DNA of 64,000 nucleotides. Source: an uncultured Bacteroides sp. (GTDB taxonomy: Bacteria; Bacteroidota; Bacteroidia; Bacteroidales; Bacteroidaceae). Positions 27,762 to 36,280 of this stretch are shown one piece after another; the first letter of the stretch is position 1; each line of letters starts with the position of its first letter. The notes beneath the pieces are model-generated. The model was not told the DNA's origin. It did no database searches and was given only the letters and a program-made list of their open reading frames with translations. The stretch is taken from NCBI GenBank assembly GCA_900766195.1, contig CAAFUN010000112.1, forward strand, positions 16,764 to 80,763, read 5' to 3'. A program made the translations under genes and the position numbers.

Positions 27762-28201
27762 TGGATAATAAAAAATGTATGGAGATGTTCTCCAAAAGAG
27801 AGGTAAAGCCAACAGCCATACGGCTGTTGGTACTGAATGCAATGCTCGAAGCCAAACAAGCCGTATCGCTGCTTGACTTGGAAACCCGCTTGGATACAGT
27901 AGACAAATCAACAATCTTCCGTACAATTACCCTATTCCTTTCACACGCTCTGGTACACAGTATAGACGACGGCACGGGCTCACTGAAATATGCCGTATGC
28001 AGCAACGACTGCAATTGCTGTGTAGAAGATCTACATGCCCACTTCTATTGTGAAAATTGTCGCAGAACGTTCTGCTTCAGAAAGATTCCTGCACCGGTAG
28101 TGAATCTACCTGAAGGCTTCTCACTAGACAGCATCAATTATGTGCTCAAAGGGCTCTGCTCAGAGTGTAGCGGAAAAATAACCCCCTCAAAATTACCTTG
28201 A
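27761..28201 (+). CDS. Fur-family metalloregulator
   Basis: A 146-residue protein with a winged-helix N-terminus (about 5-80; VKPTAIRLLVLNAMLEA, STIFRTITLFLSHALV) and a metal-binding C-terminus with CENC and CSEC pairs and HAHFYC. The two CxxC pairs fit the structural zinc site of Fur, Zur or PerR proteins. It is translationally coupled to the ATPase gene (stop and start overlap). It probably controls that pump, making zinc or another divalent metal the likely signal. Zur versus Fur cannot be decided from sequence alone. Confidence 0.88.
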   Translation: MDNKKCMEMFSKREVKPTAIRLLVLNAMLEAKQAVSLLDLETRLDTVDKSTIFRTITLFLSHALVHSIDDGTGSLKYAVCSNDCNCCVEDLHAHFYCENCRRTFCFRKIPAPVVNLPEGFSLDSINYVLKGLCSECSGKITPSKLP

Positions 28202-28360
28202 AGTAGGTATTTCCCATAATAAAAGTAAAGCGTTACTTTGCACTACGGGAAAAAGCAGAAGAAAGTCACTTCTACAATTTGCAACAAAACAGGCATTTTT
28301 CTGCCCCTAAAGAAACAGAAAGGAGCAAAAATGCATATATTTGTCGCTAAACCCAAAAAA

Positions 28361-28921
28361 ATGAGTAGGAATGACGATATTTTTCTGGAAAAGATAAATA
28401 GACAGTCGTCTGCAGCATTCCATGAGCTTTATAATGAATACTATAAGGCATTGGTCATATATACCTCCAATTTTTTGGAAACTACCGGGATAGCAGAAGA
28501 TATCGTACAGGAGATTTTCGCCACTATATGGGAAAAAAAAGTCTCTTTCATCTCTTTACAATCACTGAAGGCTTACTTGTACAACTCCACCCGCAACGCC
28601 GCTTTAAACTACCTGAAGCATCAGCATGTGGAGAGTGGCTACATCAAATATGTGCAGGACACGTACAGGGAAATCAGTGAGGAAGAGACTAATGAAGAAG
28701 AGGTATATCGCCTTCTGTTCCGTACAATAGATCAACTTCCTCCGCGATGCCGCGAAATTTTTGTCCTCCACATGGAAGGGAGAAAGAATGAAGAGATTGC
28801 CAAAACTCTTGGACTTAGCATTGAGACTGTAAAAACGCAGAAGAAAAGAGCCGTACGATTTCTGAAGAAACAAATGGGTTCTATGTTCTTTCTCACTTCT
28901 CTGATCAATATAGTGAGTTAA
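28361..28921 (+). CDS. ECF RNA polymerase sigma factor
   Basis: A protein of 186 residues if started at the ATG at 28361. An ATG at 28331 in the same frame follows an AGGAG-like site and would add 10 residues. Region 2 (DIVQEIFATIWEKKVSF, YNSTRNAALNYLKHQ) and region 4 (LPPRCREIFVLHMEGRKNEEIAKTL, SIETVKTQKKRAV) are clear. A TATATTTG at 28336-28343 could be a -7 box, which would favour the later start. It heads the second ECF/FecR/STN-receptor locus and likely activates that operon. Confidence 0.9.
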   Translation: MSRNDDIFLEKINRQSSAAFHELYNEYYKALVIYTSNFLETTGIAEDIVQEIFATIWEKKVSFISLQSLKAYLYNSTRNAALNYLKHQHVESGYIKYVQDTYREISEEETNEEEVYRLLFRTIDQLPPRCREIFVLHMEGRKNEEIAKTLGLSIETVKTQKKRAVRFLKKQMGSMFFLTSLINIVS

Positions 28922-29037
28922 CAGAAACCTACTCCACTTCACACCTCTATATCTTTTTTGTTTTTATTTCATTATTATGTCCCCCTTTTTGATACCATAA
29001 TTGTCTTTGTTGCATAAAAAAGAAAAGTTATCACCCC

Positions 29038-30255
29038 ATGATATACAAAAGCAAAGATATTGAAAAGCTGCTAAGCAAACATTTGGCAGGAAGCATCAAC
29101 GATGGAGAGCGTGGAATATTGGAAGATTGGGTCAACGCATCGGACAGTAACAGGGCTTTATTTCAGAAACTATGTTCGGGCAACAATTTTTCATCAAAAT
29201 ATAAAGCTTACTCGGATATTAATGCTGAGAAAGCATGGCTACGCTTTAAGCAAAAGCATGTTCGGCATTCACAAACTGCCATTGTAGCCCGTTATGCAGC
29301 CTCTCTTCTTATACCGATACTTATGATAGCAGGAATATGGCATTACTATCAACCCGTAAACAAAGAAATAAAGAAAGCTGAGATTGCCGAGAATATTCTC
29401 CCCGGTATTCCACAAGCCACCCTAACCCTGCCCGGCAATCATCAAAAGAAGCTCACCGGTAGTTCGGCCAATGCCATCAATGTAAATGGGAGCACTGTCG
29501 CCATAGTAAATAAAGGTACTTTAATTTATCCTACATCCGCCTCGCAACAATCAATCTCCGCAAATAAGGAAGAAGAATCACAAGAGGAGCAGAACATTAG
29601 TGCAACGGATGAAAAGAATATACTGGAAACAAAAGAAGGGAATGAGTTTTGGGTGAAGCTTGAAGACGGTACTGTCATACATCTTAATTACAACACAGAG
29701 CTAAAATATCCGGTTAAGTTCGGCGGTCATGACCGGACGGTATATCTGCGAGGAGAAGCCTATTTTAAGATTGCTAAAGACAGCCGTCCTTTTTATGTGG
29801 TCACCGAAGAAGGTAGTATAAAGCAATATGGCACAGAGTTCAACGTAAATACATTCACAGCAGGACAAACAGAGGTAGTCCTTACACACGGGAAAATAAG
29901 TATCAATAAGAAAGGTCAGAATAGCGAAACAATGCTGCGACCCGGTCAATTGGCAAATATGAAAAAGGAATGCGGAAACGTAGAAATCCGGAACATCGAT
30001 CCGGCATCTTATGTGGGGTGGAACTACGGACGGTTCATATTTGACAATGCCACCCTCGAAAGCATCATGCAAACCTTAAAAAATTGGTATGGTATAGAAG
30101 TCTATTTTGAGCAGGAATCTTTGAAAAATCTTCATTTCACGGGAAACATGGATAGATACGGCACCATAAGCCCCATACTACAAGCTATTGCTCAAACTAC
30201 AAATTTGCAGGTTGCAATTAAAGAAAGAAAGATAACAATATCATCATTTAACTAA
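29038..30255 (+). CDS. FecR-type anti-sigma factor
   Basis: A 405-residue protein: cytoplasmic sigma-binding part (about 1-80), membrane segment (about 83-101), a long spacer rich in Ser, Glu and Gln (about 110-200), the FecR domain (about 203-305; EFWVKLEDGTVIHLNYNTEL, YGTEFNVNTF) and a DUF4974-like end (about 325-402; LESIMQTLKNWYGIEVYF). It is longer than the first FecR in this window because of the spacer. It should hold the upstream sigma factor inactive until the STN receptor 15 bases downstream signals. Confidence 0.92.
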   Translation: MIYKSKDIEKLLSKHLAGSINDGERGILEDWVNASDSNRALFQKLCSGNNFSSKYKAYSDINAEKAWLRFKQKHVRHSQTAIVARYAASLLIPILMIAGIWHYYQPVNKEIKKAEIAENILPGIPQATLTLPGNHQKKLTGSSANAINVNGSTVAIVNKGTLIYPTSASQQSISANKEEESQEEQNISATDEKNILETKEGNEFWVKLEDGTVIHLNYNTELKYPVKFGGHDRTVYLRGEAYFKIAKDSRPFYVVTEEGSIKQYGTEFNVNTFTAGQTEVVLTHGKISINKKGQNSETMLRPGQLANMKKECGNVEIRNIDPASYVGWNYGRFIFDNATLESIMQTLKNWYGIEVYFEQESLKNLHFTGNMDRYGTISPILQAIAQTTNLQVAIKERKITISSFN

Positions 30256-30269
30256 AAAACAAACATAAT

Positions 30270-33200
30270 ATGAGAAGAAAGGAAGGGAGGAAAAGCATCA
30301 TTACACTTTTCCTCATCATGGCGTTATGCTTACTGCCGGCATTGCTACATGCTGCACCGGCTGACAGCGACAAAAGAGTAACGCTGGAAGTAAAAGATGT
30401 TGGCATCAAAGAATTCTTCGATGCATTAAGAGCTCAGACAGGACTTAGTTTTGTCTATAATATAGAACAGACTGCTTCATTAAAGTCCATTACGATTAAA
30501 GTTAAGAATGAGCCTGTAGAAGCTGTGCTGAGAAAAGTATTTGAAAAAACAGGTTTCTCATACCTCATAGAGAAGAATACCGTAATCATATCCGGAAGAA
30601 AGAATAGCAAATATAGCTTAACAGGAACGGTGTATGTGAATCAGAAAGGATGGGAGCCACTATCATACGCCAATATTCTGCTGCCTCAAACATCAACGGG
30701 AACAATGTCCGACGCGAATGGAAGATTCGAACTGCGAAATTTGCCGGAAGGTGCGGTCAATATCGTGATCAGCTCGCTTGGCATGGTAACAATAGACACA
30801 ACTCTTGTAGTCTATAAAAATATGGACAACGTCAAGTTTTACATGCAGGAGAACAACTTCGCTCTGAAAGAGGTGATAGTTACAGCAACTGGCAATAAGG
30901 TGGGACAAGCTACTTCATCAAGCATTGGCCGCACGGCAATGGATCATTTACAAGCTACCAGTTTAAGTGACATCCTGCAATTGCTTCCGGGAGGGATTAC
31001 CCGAAACCAAGATCTTAATTTTTCTTCGCAAGTTAATATTCGATCATTGTCTTCCGGCAACGAAGCAGAGAATATGAATGGGCTGGGCTCCGTTATCATT
31101 AAAGATGGCGCTCCACTATCCAACAATTCAAACCTGCAAGCACTTAATCCAACACTCAACGGAGGAACATCCAGTCTGGGAGGTTTGAGTTCTCCTGCAG
31201 GAGGTCTGGATTTGCGTTCCATATCTATGGACAATGTGGAATCGGTGGAAGTCATCAGGGGTATCCCCTCCGTACAATACGGGGACTTGACGTCCGGAGC
31301 GGTTATCATTCATTCCAAGGCCGGACATGAACCTTATAAAATCAACGTTAAAACAAATCCTAACATCATACAGACTTCTGTAAGCAAAGGATATGCACTA
31401 GGACTGAAAAAAGGCAATCTGAATATTGGTGCAGACTATGCCCGGAACATACTGAAGCCGACGGAGTCTTATGCTTATTACCAGCGTGTCACAGCCCAAG
31501 CTCTGTACTCCAACGCATTCTTTAATAACAGGCTGCGCAGCAACACTTCGTTGGATTTTACTTTAGGAGAAAATAGAAGGAAGAAAAACCCCGACGATGA
31601 AAGGCTACAAATAGCCAGTAATGGTAAAGAAGTCGGTTTCAGACTGAACTCCAATGGTAGTCTGAATATGGACTGGGGATGGCTAAAGAACATACGCTAT
31701 ACGCTGTCCGGTAATTACACTTCAAAGAAGAGTCACTATGAAACATTAGTGGGAAATGCTAACTATCCATACTCTATGACAACCACTGATGGTGCCGTAC
31801 TCAGCAATAAAGCCGGTGTGGATGTATATGACATCAATGGCAACAAGGTAACCAACATACCAGCCGGAGAAGAGAACCTGTATGCCAACTATCTGCCGGC
31901 GGATTATCTGACAAAGTATGACATTGATGGAAAGGAGATAAACACATTTGCCCAGGTATTGGCCAACTTGGTGAAAGAGAGCGGACCTCTGGAGAACAGA
32001 ATAAATTTAGGAGTCAGCTTTAAAAGTGACGGCAACGTGGGTAAAGGTAAGACATTTGATCCGGCTACTCCTCCGGCCCGAAGTACGGCAATATACAATG
32101 CGACATCCCGCCCACGAGCTTACAAAGACATTCCTTTTGTAAATCAGTTGAGTGCCTTTGCCGAAGAAAACTTTTCGTATGATTTTGGGCGTAGGGAACT
32201 ACGATTACAGGCTGGCGTGCGTTATGACAACATACTTGGATTTCGCGACATTATCACTCCAAGAGCAAATATAACATTTGATATTATACCTTCACTACTT
32301 ATCTTGCGTGGCGGTTATGGTATAACAGCCAAAGCACCGACGGTGATGTATATGCATCCGGAAAATGCATATTTTGAATATGTCAATATCAACACCATTG
32401 CAAGCAGTGATACTCCTGCGCCACAAAAAATGCTGGTAACCACCACCCGCACATTCGATACAAAAAATAATAACCTAAAAATTGCAACCAATAAAAAGGC
32501 AGAAGTAGGCGTAGATCTTCTACTCGGAAAGAAAGCGCGTTTATCTGTAACAGCTTTTAAGGAGCGCATGAACAATGGCTACTACATGAACAGCGTATAT
32601 GTACCTGTTACTTATCAGACCTATACCACCGGTACTTTACCTACCGATGGAGTCAGCTTTCCCGCATTGATAGCAAACAAGGAATATGCCGTGCTGTCTC
32701 AATATTCTTCCGTAGGCAACAACTTAACTCTTAACACCGACGGAGTAGAATTTGACTTCAATTCAGGACGTATTGATCCTATACGGACTACCTTCTCGCT
32801 AAGCGGAGCATGGATGAAGAGCCAAAGCTACAATAACGGATATACGTATTATTCGGCAAATATTGTCGACCCGGCACAAGCTCCCCACATAGGAGTCTAT
32901 GAAAAAGGAATGCAAAAAAGAAATGAGGAACGAATCAGTACTTCACTAAGAATAACACACAACATTCCCCGTTTGAGAATGGCTGTGACTCTAACTACAC
33001 AAGTGATATGGAAAGATGCCGACTGGTATAAATTCGGAAATGATTCCATACCAATGAAATACATCAATAAAAATGATGGGCAGATGTATGATTTCAATCC
33101 GGCAGATAAGGATAAAGCGGAATTCTCCAGTATAATGAGACAGGTACAAACGAAAGATTACATCAAAGAAAGTATGCCTCCATTGCTTAGTATGAACATC

Positions 33201-33362
33201 AACATAAGCAAGGAAATAGGCGACAACATGCGGTTATCTTTCTTTGCCAACAACATGTTTTCTTCCCATCCCTTATATGCAAAGAAACGTGCACCGGGAA
33301 CATATATCAGGCGCAATGAATATCTATTTTTCGGAGCGGAGTTATCGATTACACTAAAATAA
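30270..33362 (+). CDS. TonB-dependent receptor with STN domain, no SusD partner
   Basis: A 1030-residue outer membrane receptor. Signal peptide (ALLHAAP), STN domain (about 35-110; VTLEVKDVGIKEFFDAL, VIISG), a carboxypeptidase-regulatory-like domain (about 117-195), plug (about 200-350; LKEVIVTATGNKVG, VESVEVIRGIPSVQYGDLTSGAV) and barrel. The RGIPSVQYGDLTSGAV element is the usual plug signature of TonB receptors. The next gene is a DUF4876 lipoprotein rather than SusD, so the cargo is probably not a classical SusCD glycan. Iron, haem, peptide or another ligand is possible. Confidence 0.92.
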   Translation: MRRKEGRKSIITLFLIMALCLLPALLHAAPADSDKRVTLEVKDVGIKEFFDALRAQTGLSFVYNIEQTASLKSITIKVKNEPVEAVLRKVFEKTGFSYLIEKNTVIISGRKNSKYSLTGTVYVNQKGWEPLSYANILLPQTSTGTMSDANGRFELRNLPEGAVNIVISSLGMVTIDTTLVVYKNMDNVKFYMQENNFALKEVIVTATGNKVGQATSSSIGRTAMDHLQATSLSDILQLLPGGITRNQDLNFSSQVNIRSLSSGNEAENMNGLGSVIIKDGAPLSNNSNLQALNPTLNGGTSSLGGLSSPAGGLDLRSISMDNVESVEVIRGIPSVQYGDLTSGAVIIHSKAGHEPYKINVKTNPNIIQTSVSKGYALGLKKGNLNIGADYARNILKPTESYAYYQRVTAQALYSNAFFNNRLRSNTSLDFTLGENRRKKNPDDERLQIASNGKEVGFRLNSNGSLNMDWGWLKNIRYTLSGNYTSKKSHYETLVGNANYPYSMTTTDGAVLSNKAGVDVYDINGNKVTNIPAGEENLYANYLPADYLTKYDIDGKEINTFAQVLANLVKESGPLENRINLGVSFKSDGNVGKGKTFDPATPPARSTAIYNATSRPRAYKDIPFVNQLSAFAEENFSYDFGRRELRLQAGVRYDNILGFRDIITPRANITFDIIPSLLILRGGYGITAKAPTVMYMHPENAYFEYVNINTIASSDTPAPQKMLVTTTRTFDTKNNNLKIATNKKAEVGVDLLLGKKARLSVTAFKERMNNGYYMNSVYVPVTYQTYTTGTLPTDGVSFPALIANKEYAVLSQYSSVGNNLTLNTDGVEFDFNSGRIDPIRTTFSLSGAWMKSQSYNNGYTYYSANIVDPAQAPHIGVYEKGMQKRNEERISTSLRITHNIPRLRMAVTLTTQVIWKDADWYKFGNDSIPMKYINKNDGQMYDFNPADKDKAEFSSIMRQVQTKDYIKESMPPLLSMNINISKEIGDNMRLSFFANNMFSSHPLYAKKRAPGTYIRRNEYLFFGAELSITLK

Positions 33363-33374
33363 GAATAAAGTCAA

Positions 33375-34643
33375 ATGGAAAAAATACATATTATAACAGC
33401 TAAACTGACCGGGATACTAATTCTTTCAGTTTTGTTTGGCGCATGCAGCGGACAATTCAGCGATGCCTTTGACGCCAAAGATATAAAACCAATGACTGTC
33501 CATATAAAAGCTAACATGGATATCAAAGGTTTACCGGCACCGGATGAACTAAATGTTACCTTACAAAACTATACCGAAAACCTGACATACACCGGCACTG
33601 TAGGGAAAGACGGAATTGTAACAATAGAAGGCGTAACCCCCGGATTGTATAACATCAATATCAATGGAAAAACAGAAATAGAAGGAGATGCCTCCTATTA
33701 TCTGAATGGCAGCGCAGTAAACTATCCTGTAGTGAGCGAAAATGACACATTAGGAATACCGGTTGAGGCTATGGTAGCAGGGAAACTGATATTCAAGGAA
33801 ATCTATTTCTGCGGTTCAAAAACAGCCAAAGGCACCAGCTACTTCCGCGATCAATTCTATGAATTATATAACAACACGGAGAGCACCATTTACCTGGATA
33901 AGATTTATTTTGCCGATCTGGCACCCACTACTGCTACTCAAAAATTGCCAACCTGGCCTGAGGAAGACGGAAACGACTATGTTTATGCCATCAACATTTG
34001 GCAATTTCCGGGTAGCGGGACAGATTATCCATTGAAACCGGGAGAATCTTGTGTAGTATCTCAGTTTGCAGTCAACCATAAACTGACGGTTTACAATCCG
34101 AAGAGTCCCGTAGACTGCTCTTCCTCCGAATTTGAATTTAACTGCAACAATGCAAGTTATCCCGATCAACCGGCCATTGACATGAAGTTCGTCTTCCGCA
34201 ACGGATTAGCCAATAATACACTTTTGCAATACCTCACTTCGGTATTTGGCGGAGCTTACGTCATCTTTCAGGTTCCTGAAGGAGTAGCATACGATCCGGT
34301 TAAAGACAAATCTATGAGTACAACCGATCTTTCCAGTCAATACTCCACTCTATATGCTAAAATTCCGAGAAAGTACGTATTAGACGCAGTGGAGGCAGTT
34401 CAGAACGAAAGTATGATCACAGCCAAACGTATCCCCGGAACTCTTGATCAAGGAATCACCTATGTGGGACAAACTTATATAGGCGTGGGCGTTGCTCGTA
34501 AGCTAGTCACACGTCGACCTGACGGTAATCCGGTTTTCCAAGATACAAATAACAGCACAAATGACTTTGAGCGTGGTGTTATTCCTCAATTGAGACGTTA
34601 CGATACAAAAACACCTTCATGGAATCCAACATTAAAGAAATGA
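33375..34643 (+). CDS. DUF4876-type lipoprotein
   Basis: A 422-residue lipoprotein (VLFGAC lipobox). An N-terminal beta-sandwich-like part (about 35-135; DELNVTLQNYTENLTYTG) precedes a region with KLIFKEIYFCGSK, YFRDQFYELYNNTE and IYLDKIYFADLAP. This is reminiscent of lamin-tail-type domains (a new-item/ownership pattern EIYNNS plus YLDGL). I recognise it as the DUF4876 family often found after TonB receptors in Bacteroides. It probably sits on the cell surface beside the receptor and helps bind its ligand. The gap to the receptor gene is 12 bases. Confidence 0.8.
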   Translation: MEKIHIITAKLTGILILSVLFGACSGQFSDAFDAKDIKPMTVHIKANMDIKGLPAPDELNVTLQNYTENLTYTGTVGKDGIVTIEGVTPGLYNININGKTEIEGDASYYLNGSAVNYPVVSENDTLGIPVEAMVAGKLIFKEIYFCGSKTAKGTSYFRDQFYELYNNTESTIYLDKIYFADLAPTTATQKLPTWPEEDGNDYVYAINIWQFPGSGTDYPLKPGESCVVSQFAVNHKLTVYNPKSPVDCSSSEFEFNCNNASYPDQPAIDMKFVFRNGLANNTLLQYLTSVFGGAYVIFQVPEGVAYDPVKDKSMSTTDLSSQYSTLYAKIPRKYVLDAVEAVQNESMITAKRIPGTLDQGITYVGQTYIGVGVARKLVTRRPDGNPVFQDTNNSTNDFERGVIPQLRRYDTKTPSWNPTLKK

Positions 34644-34677
34644 ATATCGTTTGAACTCATCTTATAAGCAGAAAACA

Positions 34678-36243
34678 ATGAAATATATAAATAAAATTCT
34701 TGCGTTGACCATACTATCGACAACTCCGGCAATAGTAATAGCTCAAAAAGGAAAAGAAGCGGAAGAGAATACTCCTGCCGCCTTGGAAATACAGAAAGCA
34801 AAAAGTTTGTGGATGCAGACCAATAATGCAGCCGGACTTCAACTGGATGATCCCCTGACTTATACCCGGATTGCATTGGGTTATGACACGCAAAATGGGA
34901 ATTTGAAAAAACCACAACAGGGCAAAAAGGTGGAAAATATCTCTTTTGATACGGAAGGTAGTACCTTTCTACAATCAGTCTACCTTTGGGGAAGCTTCAA
35001 ATACAACAGACAGAATATTGACGATTCCGGCTATAATGCTTCACTGATAGACCCATATAGAGGCATGCCTTACTATACGGTGGATACACTCCAAAGCAAT
35101 TGGAATAATCAGTTCTATACTTTACAAATGAAAGGAGCAACCAAACCTTTATGGAATTTGGTTTCATTCGGGTTGGACATACAATACCAAACAGCATCGG
35201 GAGCCAAGCAGAGGGATCCGCGTTCCGAAAATCATCAATACTTTATTAATGTAAAACCCGGAGTAGTGTTTTCTATAACTCCCCGACACCACATCGGACT
35301 CAATCTGCAATATAGCAATTACAAAGAAGAGTCTTCGATGGGCAACGCCAACACTTATGTTGACCAGACTTATTACCTGCTTTATGGGTTAGGCACAAGC
35401 GTTAAGAAAGTAGGCAGTGGGAGATTTAGTAAATATAATGCCAACACTATAGGTGGCGGATTGCAATATAGCTATCTGGGGAGCAGCAGACTCTTGTGGG
35501 ACGCCAATTATTCCATGAAAGTGGAAGATTTGAAAGAGAATTCCACAAGCCCCAAGAATGACGGTACAACAAGAGATGGGGCGTTCACTACAAACCTACG
35601 CCTCTTCACTAATCCGGATAATGCTTACTCATCTTATATTTCCTTAGGTTATGATGATCGCAGAATCAGTGGAATAGAATACATTACCACATGGAACAGC
35701 AGTACTGAGGATACCGGTTGGGTGATTCAATACAAAGGTGTTCGCTCCAAATACAAAACCCAGATAGCCTCTGCCCAATACGACTTGATGAAAAACAGAG
35801 GTGGAGAATATAGTTGGAAACTTGGAGCCATACTGAATTATACTAAACAACGGGACAAATACCTCCTACCGGAATCGCGTATGGAATCGGAAAGACTGGA
35901 ATATGGAGCCAATGCCAAAGTCAACATCGCACTATCCGACAAGCAGGTAAAAAGATTACTGATTGCAGCCTCAGCAACTTACAACAACGGCATGAGTGGC
36001 GTATATGAATATAACGGGCAACACCCGGAATATCCCGTAGTGACCGACCTCATGCAAAGCGAGTTCAACTACTCGATTTCCGACTATGCACGTTTCAACT
36101 TATCGGCAACTTATTCACAACAACTAAGCGAAGCGAACAAGAGCAATCTCTTCATTAAAGGCAGCTTCACGTATGACAAAGCCTATAGTTTTGATTACAA
36201 TCATCGGTCTTTGATACATATCGGAATAGGATATGAATTTTAA
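34678..36243 (+). CDS. DUF6850-type outer membrane beta-barrel protein
   Basis: A 521-residue protein with a signal peptide (TPAIVIAQ) and alternating beta-strand patterns to the end, closing with HIGIGYEF, a typical barrel C-terminus. It matches the DUF6850 family of outer membrane beta-barrels as I remember it from Bacteroides. There is no plug domain, so it is not a TonB receptor. The ATG at 34678 is preferred over 34651 because it starts the signal peptide. It may form a pore or a surface scaffold for the DUF4876 lipoprotein. Confidence 0.75.
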   Translation: MKYINKILALTILSTTPAIVIAQKGKEAEENTPAALEIQKAKSLWMQTNNAAGLQLDDPLTYTRIALGYDTQNGNLKKPQQGKKVENISFDTEGSTFLQSVYLWGSFKYNRQNIDDSGYNASLIDPYRGMPYYTVDTLQSNWNNQFYTLQMKGATKPLWNLVSFGLDIQYQTASGAKQRDPRSENHQYFINVKPGVVFSITPRHHIGLNLQYSNYKEESSMGNANTYVDQTYYLLYGLGTSVKKVGSGRFSKYNANTIGGGLQYSYLGSSRLLWDANYSMKVEDLKENSTSPKNDGTTRDGAFTTNLRLFTNPDNAYSSYISLGYDDRRISGIEYITTWNSSTEDTGWVIQYKGVRSKYKTQIASAQYDLMKNRGGEYSWKLGAILNYTKQRDKYLLPESRMESERLEYGANAKVNIALSDKQVKRLLIAASATYNNGMSGVYEYNGQHPEYPVVTDLMQSEFNYSISDYARFNLSATYSQQLSEANKSNLFIKGSFTYDKAYSFDYNHRSLIHIGIGYEF

Positions 36244-36280
36244 AAACTCTAATATTCAACATTTACTAAGATAAACGAAA

